Of a stretch of DNA of 64,000 bases, positions 59,710 through 64,000 are shown piece by piece. The DNA is taken from assembly GCA_017431225.1 (NCBI GenBank), contig JAFRLM010000019.1:1-64000 (forward strand), given 5' to 3'. The DNA comes from Erysipelotrichaceae bacterium. Lineage in GTDB: Bacteria > Bacillota_I > Bacilli_A > Erysipelotrichales > Erysipelotrichaceae. The notes below the pieces were generated by a model. The model saw only the letters and a list, made by a program, of their open reading frames with translations, was not told where the DNA came from and did not search any database. Each line of letters starts with the position of its first letter. The first letter of the stretch is position 1. Made by a program: the position numbers and the translations under genes.

Positions 59710-61170
59710 ATGGCAGTTCAAAAATTGACCCTTCTGCACTCTAATGACATGCACGGCGCCTTCCTGCCCAAAGAAGTCAGCGGCAGGATGAGCGGCGGTC
59801 TTCCCCTGCTTTCCGGCTATATCAAAAAGACGCGGAAAGAAGAGGATAATGTTCTTTACGCCATCGCCGGCGATATGTTCCGGGGCTCGATCATCGATTC
59901 CGAATATCTCGGTCTTTCGACGATCGATCTCGTCAACGTGCTTGCGCCGGATGTCGCTTCGCTCGGCAACCACGAAGCCGACTACGGGATCGCACATCTG
60001 CTGTTTCTCGAGAAATGCGCGACCTTCCCGATCATCTGCGCGAACCTCTTCGTCACTTTAAATAATGCCAGACTGTTCACGCCCTACCGCAATGTTGAAG
60101 TCGGCGGCATGCGGATCCTGTTCATCGGGATCCTGACAGAAGAAGTTCTGGCTTCGACGAAAACAGAAAAAGTCATCGGCACCTTCATCGACATCGACGA
60201 AGCTGCCCGCGAGGTCGGCGTCATCTGCGATAACTACCGCACCAAAGATACCGATCTGACGGTCCTTCTGACACACATCGGCCTTGAGAAAGACAAGGAA
60301 CTGGCGTCAAAGCTGAATCCGGATTTCGGTGTGGATCTGATCATCGGTGGCCATTCCCATACCTTCATGGGACAGCCGGAATATGTGAACGATATCCCGA
60401 TCGTGCAGGCCGGCACCGGTACCGGGATCCTGGGCCGTTTTGACATCTTCTACGATACCCTGACCCATGAGATCTGCGACCTGCAGTGGCAGTGCGTCCC
60501 GATCAACGAAGATACAGCGGAGGCCGATCCGGTCATGGAACAGATCCTGGAAGGCTACCGCAGCGAGACAGATAAAAAGTATAAACGGGTCCTCACCCGT
60601 CTGGCGCGGACACTGACCCATCCGGCCCGCAACCAGGAGACAGAACTCGGAAATCTCTATGCGGACATGTTGCAGGACGAAAGCAGCTTCGACATCATGC
60701 TGATGGGATCCGGTTCGATCCGCAAAGAGGAATTCGGACCGATCGTCGAATACCAGGACATGCTGGAGAACACCCCCTTTGATGATCTTTTATGGATGCT
60801 GAAAGTCACCGGCGCGCAGTTCCGCAGGATGGTCAGACACATTCTCCGCGATGAAGCCTGGGAAGGACATACCGAATTCTATCAGTTCTCCAAAGGCGTC
60901 CATATCGTTTACCGCAAATCGACCCATGAACTGGAAAAACTGGAATATAATGGAGAAGAGATCCGGGACGATCAGGAACTGCTGATCGCTCTGCAGAATT
61001 ATCACTATACGAATTTTGACGAGTTTCTCGGTGTGCCGCTCGCGGAAGTCAGACGCAATATGAAACCGCGGGTCATCGCTACCGCTGTCAACAACATTTT
61101 TGAAGAATACCTGTCGACCCACCCCGGCCTGGACGCCAAGGTGGAGGGCAGGATCACGATTCTTGAATAA
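59710..61170 (+). CDS. Cytoplasmic metallophosphoesterase/5'-nucleotidase-like protein (UshA fold)
   Basis: 486 aa. The metallophosphatase domain has LLHSNDMHG near residue 10, GDMFRGS near 55, SLGNHEADYG near 85, TH in LLTHIG near 182 and GGHSHTFM near 212, a complete dinuclear set. The C-terminal 5'-nucleotidase domain (residues 290-480) carries ETELGNLYADML, MGSGSIR and NTPFDDLLWM. There is no signal peptide, unlike secreted UshA or YfkN, so it acts in the cytoplasm on nucleotides or related phosphoesters. AAAGGA stands eight bases before the ATG. A flavin reductase-like gene follows by 23 bp. Confidence 0.9.
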   Translation: MAVQKLTLLHSNDMHGAFLPKEVSGRMSGGLPLLSGYIKKTRKEEDNVLYAIAGDMFRGSIIDSEYLGLSTIDLVNVLAPDVASLGNHEADYGIAHLLFLEKCATFPIICANLFVTLNNARLFTPYRNVEVGGMRILFIGILTEEVLASTKTEKVIGTFIDIDEAAREVGVICDNYRTKDTDLTVLLTHIGLEKDKELASKLNPDFGVDLIIGGHSHTFMGQPEYVNDIPIVQAGTGTGILGRFDIFYDTLTHEICDLQWQCVPINEDTAEADPVMEQILEGYRSETDKKYKRVLTRLARTLTHPARNQETELGNLYADMLQDESSFDIMLMGSGSIRKEEFGPIVEYQDMLENTPFDDLLWMLKVTGAQFRRMVRHILRDEAWEGHTEFYQFSKGVHIVYRKSTHELEKLEYNGEEIRDDQELLIALQNYHYTNFDEFLGVPLAEVRRNMKPRVIATAVNNIFEEYLSTHPGLDAKVEGRITILE

Positions 61171-61193
61171 ACCGCAAAGAAAGGACAAAAAAC

Positions 61194-61763
61194 ATGAAAA
61201 AGAATCTCGGACCTTTGCCGGCAGTCTGCCCGATGCCGGTGCTGATGATCGGCACGTATGACGAAAACGGAAAAGTTGACGTCATGAACGCCGCCTGGGG
61301 ACAGATCTGTGACACGGACAAGATCTACATCTCCCTGAGTGACGACCACAAGACCGTCCTTAACTTCTTAAAGACCAAGGCTTTCACCGTCGGACTCGCG
61401 GATGTGGACCATCTCTCGGAAGCAGACTGGTTCGGAACCGTTTCCGGCAACGATACGGAAGATAAATTCGAAAGGACCGGCATGCACGCTGTTGAAAGCG
61501 AATTCGTGAAAGCGCCGGTCATCGAGGAATTCCCGCTGACCATGGAATGCGAACTGATCCGCGTCCTGGAAACAGACGGCGTTTACGCAGTAATGGGCAA
61601 GATCGTCAATGTCAAAGCCGAAGAATCGATCCTCAATGCCGAAGGAAAAGTCGACATCACCAAAGCGAATCTCACGCTCTTCGATCAGTTCGGCAACGCC
61701 TACTACCGCATCGGTGACAAGCTCGCCAATGCCTGGGAAGTCTGGGCGGAGAAATTCGGCTGA
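61194..61763 (+). CDS. Flavin reductase-like FMN-binding protein
   Basis: 189 aa, flavin reductase domain family. PAVCPMPVLMIGTYDENGKVDVMNAAW at residue 10 is the characteristic FMN phosphate region (the normal xxP...G...N pattern), and KAFTVGLADVDHLSEADWFGTVSGND near 62 completes the split-barrel signature. It probably uses FMN to reduce a small substrate or other flavin. AAAGGACAAAAAAC stands before the ATG. It is co-transcribed with the phosphoesterase gene. Confidence 0.88.
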   Translation: MKKNLGPLPAVCPMPVLMIGTYDENGKVDVMNAAWGQICDTDKIYISLSDDHKTVLNFLKTKAFTVGLADVDHLSEADWFGTVSGNDTEDKFERTGMHAVESEFVKAPVIEEFPLTMECELIRVLETDGVYAVMGKIVNVKAEESILNAEGKVDITKANLTLFDQFGNAYYRIGDKLANAWEVWAEKFG

Positions 61764-61783
61764 GAAAGGCCACGTGAACAATG

Positions 61784-61813
61784 AACGCGCAGGCATTCCT
61801 GCGCGTTTTTTAT
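61784..61813 (+). terminator. Terminator of the phosphoesterase-flavin reductase operon
   Basis: Stem AACGCGCAGG/CCTGCGCGTT with loop CATT, then TTTTTT. Confidence 0.92.
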
Positions 61814-61823
61814 TGAAGCGGTC

Positions 61824-61829
61824 TATAAT
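61824..61829 (+). promoter_or_regulatory. -10 box, leaderless start of the CDF gene
   Basis: Consensus TATAAT, six-base gap, ATG at 61836; no Shine-Dalgarno. It begins only 11 bp after the preceding T-run. Confidence 0.6.
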
Positions 61830-61835
61830 GAAGTT

Positions 61836-63032
61836 ATGATCAACCTGCTGATCCGGCTCTTTATCCGCGATCATGAAAATGTCGAAGATAAGAATATCCG
61901 CCTGCGTTACGGCATCCTGGCCGGAAGCGTAGGCATTTTCTGCAATCTGCTGCTGGCCGGTGTAAAGGTCACTGCCGGCTTTCTGACCGGCGCGATCTCG
62001 GTTACGGCGGACGCTGCCAATAACCTGTCCGACGCGCTTTCCTCGATCGTGACGCTGGTCGGTTTCCGGATGGCCGGCAAACCGGCAGATGAAGATCACC
62101 CTTACGGTCACGGACGGATCGAGTATATCAGCGGCTTTATCGTCGCGGCGGCGATCATCGCGGTCGCGATCGGGCTTTTGCAGACCTCTGTCAGCAACAT
62201 CCTGAAAGGCACTGTCCCGGAAGTCAGCAAAACGACAGTTGTGATCCTGATCATCGCCATCCTCGTCAAGATGTGGATGGCCCGCTTCTATTTCCATATC
62301 AGTGACAGGATCTCCTCGACCGCCATGAAGGCGACAGCCAGAGACTCACTGTCAGACTGTATCACGACTTCTGTCTCCCTGCTCTCGGTGCTGGTGCTTC
62401 TTTTTGCCGGGATCAACATTGACGGCTGGGCAGGGGCGCTGGTCTCTGTCTTCGTCTTCTGGTCCGGCTGCACTTCGATCCGCGATACGACGGACCTCCT
62501 GCTGGGAAAAGCACCGGAACCGGAACTGATCGAAAAGATCCGCCGGATCACTCTCGGTGAGCCTGAGATCATCGGGGTCCACGACATCTTTGTCCACGAA
62601 TACGGACCGGGTGTAACGATCGTTTCCATGCATGTGGAGATCCGCTATAACCGGACACTTACCGAAGCGCACGACATCATCCATGAGATCGAGAACAGGA
62701 TCCGTGCTGAAAAACTGGCGGACCGGGTGACGATCCATATCGATCCGGTCGCTTTCGATGATCCCGAACGCAAGCAGATCCTGAAGGAGACTGAAAGCGC
62801 GCTGAATAGGATCGATCCGGTGATCTCCATGCACGATCTGATGATCTACCACAAAGAGGGAAAGAAGACCATATCCTTCGATATCGTCGTACCCTACGAT
62901 TATCCCCTTTCCGATCAGGAACTGACTTCAAGGATCCTGAACACGATCAGAAAGGACGATACGGATTACGAGGTGGAGATCGACCGCGGCGAGTATCAGC
63001 TTTACAGCGGTTCGAAGTTTCCGGAAAGATAA
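61836..63032 (+). CDS. Cation diffusion facilitator family transporter
   Basis: 398 aa. Six transmembrane helices cover residues 25-205. The metal sites are visible as ADAANNLSDALSS near 50 (HxxxD position replaced by Asn-Asp, as in manganese/iron-type members), DEDHPYGHGRIEY near 88 and a matching DSLSDC near 175. The cytoplasmic dimerisation domain follows and is duplicated or extended (about residues 215-395). The DxxND pattern rather than HxxxD favours Mn(II) or Fe(II) over Zn(II); that is inference from known CDF subgroups. It has a leaderless start. Confidence 0.9.
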   Translation: MINLLIRLFIRDHENVEDKNIRLRYGILAGSVGIFCNLLLAGVKVTAGFLTGAISVTADAANNLSDALSSIVTLVGFRMAGKPADEDHPYGHGRIEYISGFIVAAAIIAVAIGLLQTSVSNILKGTVPEVSKTTVVILIIAILVKMWMARFYFHISDRISSTAMKATARDSLSDCITTSVSLLSVLVLLFAGINIDGWAGALVSVFVFWSGCTSIRDTTDLLLGKAPEPELIEKIRRITLGEPEIIGVHDIFVHEYGPGVTIVSMHVEIRYNRTLTEAHDIIHEIENRIRAEKLADRVTIHIDPVAFDDPERKQILKETESALNRIDPVISMHDLMIYHKEGKKTISFDIVVPYDYPLSDQELTSRILNTIRKDDTDYEVEIDRGEYQLYSGSKFPER

Positions 63033-63057
63033 GATATACTCCGATCATATTGATAGC

Positions 63058-63096
63058 CGGCTATGTTTCTGATAAACAGATATAGCCGTTTTTTTC
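63058..63096 (+). terminator. CDF gene terminator
   Basis: Stem CGGCTAT/ATAGCCG around a 17-base partly paired loop, then TTTTTTT. Confidence 0.8.
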
Positions 63097-63159
63097 ACAC
63101 AGGGCTCACATTTTTCAGGAAACGACAGATGATAAAATGAATGTGAAAGGAGCGCTCTT

Positions 63160-63792
63160 ATGATCAGAACCAATGTAGTAAAACTCACGACCATACCCGC
63201 ACTTGCATACCGCCAGAAATTAGACTCCGGTGATATCGGGCTTGTGATCGTCAGGCCGGACATCCGGCAGCCCGGGATCGCTGCTTTCAGTAAGAAGACC
63301 GGTGACCCCGTCCCGACAAAGAACACGCCTGCGGAAGGCTATCCGGCCGAAGCCTTCATGGAAGCAGCCAGGCTGACCGCGAGACTCCCCTACCACAAAC
63401 AGAGAAGCATCCGAGTTACCAAAAAGATGCTGAAGGAACCGAAAGCCCCCGCACCGGTCGAGGAAGTCGAAGTCGACAGCTTCGTCTATCAGGATCTGAT
63501 CGATCAGTACACGGATAAGACCGGCAAGTTCTCCTATGATCTGTTCAACAAAGATCTCATCCGCTTCGCACACCGCAGCAGCGTTGTCCGCGATATGATC
63601 GAAGAGAAAGAAAGCGCCAAAAAGATCGCTGACTATATCTTCCGCAATAAAGTCCGCAATATCACGAAGAACGACGGACTGACCAATGCGGAGATCGATG
63701 AGATCCATGAAGTTCTGGACGATCTCAATCCGAAAGGTCTTCTGAAAGACCTCAACGCCGAGATCCGCAAACTGCTTTCCGACAAGCGCTGA
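63160..63792 (+). CDS. Hypothetical protein
   Basis: 210 aa, soluble. The first 60 residues are beta-rich (VVKLTTIPALAYRQKLDSG, VIVRPDIRQPGIAAF), then a proline-rich linker PKAPAPVEEVEVD at about 90, then a helical C-terminal half (SAKKIADYIFRNKVRNITKN, GLTNAEIDEIHEVLDDLN). I know no family. The two-part build suggests a small domain joined to a helical bundle. AAAGGAG lies seven bases before the ATG. It precedes a Y-family polymerase gene but has its own terminator. Confidence 0.75.
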   Translation: MIRTNVVKLTTIPALAYRQKLDSGDIGLVIVRPDIRQPGIAAFSKKTGDPVPTKNTPAEGYPAEAFMEAARLTARLPYHKQRSIRVTKKMLKEPKAPAPVEEVEVDSFVYQDLIDQYTDKTGKFSYDLFNKDLIRFAHRSSVVRDMIEEKESAKKIADYIFRNKVRNITKNDGLTNAEIDEIHEVLDDLNPKGLLKDLNAEIRKLLSDKR

Positions 63793-63802
63793 CCTCCATC
63801 CC

Positions 63803-63828
63803 GCCCCTGCTGTCAGGGGCTTTTCTTC
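63803..63828 (+). terminator. Terminator of the hypothetical gene
   Basis: Stem GCCCCTG/CAGGGGC with loop CTGT, then TTTTCTTC. Confidence 0.88.
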
Positions 63829-63849
63829 TGTTCCGGGAGCCGGGTGGGC

Positions 63850-63855
63850 TATAAT
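63850..63855 (+). promoter_or_regulatory. -10 box ahead of the Y-family polymerase gene
   Basis: TATAAT with a 14-base gap to the ATG at 63870 and no Shine-Dalgarno; a very short leader rather than a strictly leaderless start. Confidence 0.4.
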
Positions 63856-63869
63856 AAAAGCATCAAACT

Positions 63870-64000
63870 ATGTCAGATAAAAAAGAACGCATCTACATCG
63901 CTATCGACCTGAAGTCGTTTTACGCGTCGGTCGAATGCGTACAGCGGGGTCTGGACCCGCTGAATACCTGTCTCGTTGTCGCGGACCAGTCGCGTACCAA
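63870..64000 (+). CDS. Y-family DNA polymerase (UmuC/YqjW type), 3' part outside the window
   Basis: The first 43 residues are visible. IYIAIDLKSFYASVECVQRG carries the first catalytic aspartate and the Y-family DxKSFYASVE signature, and the Asp-Pro-Leu plus LVVADQSRT stretch follows. The Met/Leu-Lys-Ser-Phe-Tyr-Ala form is closer to the UmuC-like Bacillus YqjW/UvrX group than to DinB (usually DMDCFFA). Such enzymes copy past DNA lesions. It would be a translesion polymerase under SOS control, but no LexA box was identified. Confidence 0.85.
   Translation, partial: MSDKKERIYIAIDLKSFYASVECVQRGLDPLNTCLVVADQSRT

Overview
The window is about 64 kb of a single bacterial chromosome, densely coded and mostly near 50% GC by eye. 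Strong AGGAGG ribosome binding sites, an HrcA/CIRCE-controlled heat-shock gene, an FMN riboswitch on a RibU transporter, ScpA/ScpB, a zinc-type L33, an Opp transporter and a GlgC/GlgD glycogen operon point to the Bacillota. The overall gene set suggests the Erysipelotrichia, but that rank is an inference. There is no CRISPR array, no intact transposase and no phage module.

Layout. 1-560 is a six-tRNA array (Pro, Met, Ile2, Ser, fMet, Phe). 0.6-2.8 kb is a tightly overlapping four-gene operon (unknown protein, DUF1287, C-GCAxxG-C-C redox protein, flavodoxin-fold oxidoreductase). 2.8-8.6 kb is oppABCDF. 8.7-12.3 kb is an AT-rich accessory island: a lipoprotein, a secreted metzincin protease, a small acidic cysteine-rich secreted peptide whose start codon follows an 11-G tract, and a divergent HTH regulator with a long helical C-terminus. 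The island lies between two copies of a 29-bp hairpin sequence. 12.3-15.2 kb is a two-component system with a DUF1028/peptidoglycan-binding gene. 15.3-17.7 kb holds tRNA-Gln and scpA-scpB-mrp. 17.8-21 kb holds a TauE/SafE permease and leuS.

21.1-24.4 kb is a CsoR-controlled copper operon in which CopZ is fused to the end of CopA but keeps its own ribosome binding site. 24.4-31.7 kb carries htpG, ribU, an Ig-like lipoprotein, efp, an MBL-fold hydrolase and rpmG. 31.7-41.7 kb is a six-gene glycogen operon (glgP-pulA-glgC-glgD-glgA-glgB) that covers activation, polymerisation, branching, debranching and phosphorolysis. 41.8-46.1 kb has ispG and a YdjG/YdjH/YdjI-like membrane-stress cluster. 46.3-50.5 kb has a membrane protein, a WYL regulator, a polysaccharide deacetylase and a MATE pump. 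50.6-56.8 kb is a divergent aspartate-to-threonine cluster (thrC-thrB-ACT against hom-ask-asd). 56.9-64 kb has a GT4 glycosyltransferase, AlkD-like repair protein, small lipoprotein, 5'-nucleotidase-like phosphoesterase, flavin reductase, CDF transporter, an unknown protein and the start of a Y-family polymerase.

Two translation-start styles coexist: most genes have strong Shine-Dalgarno sequences, while at least eight have a -10 box only 6-8 nt before the ATG and no Shine-Dalgarno, the signature of leaderless mRNAs. The most system-like novelty is the 8.7-12 kb island, which looks like an undescribed, possibly phase-variable secreted peptide/protease locus with its own regulator.
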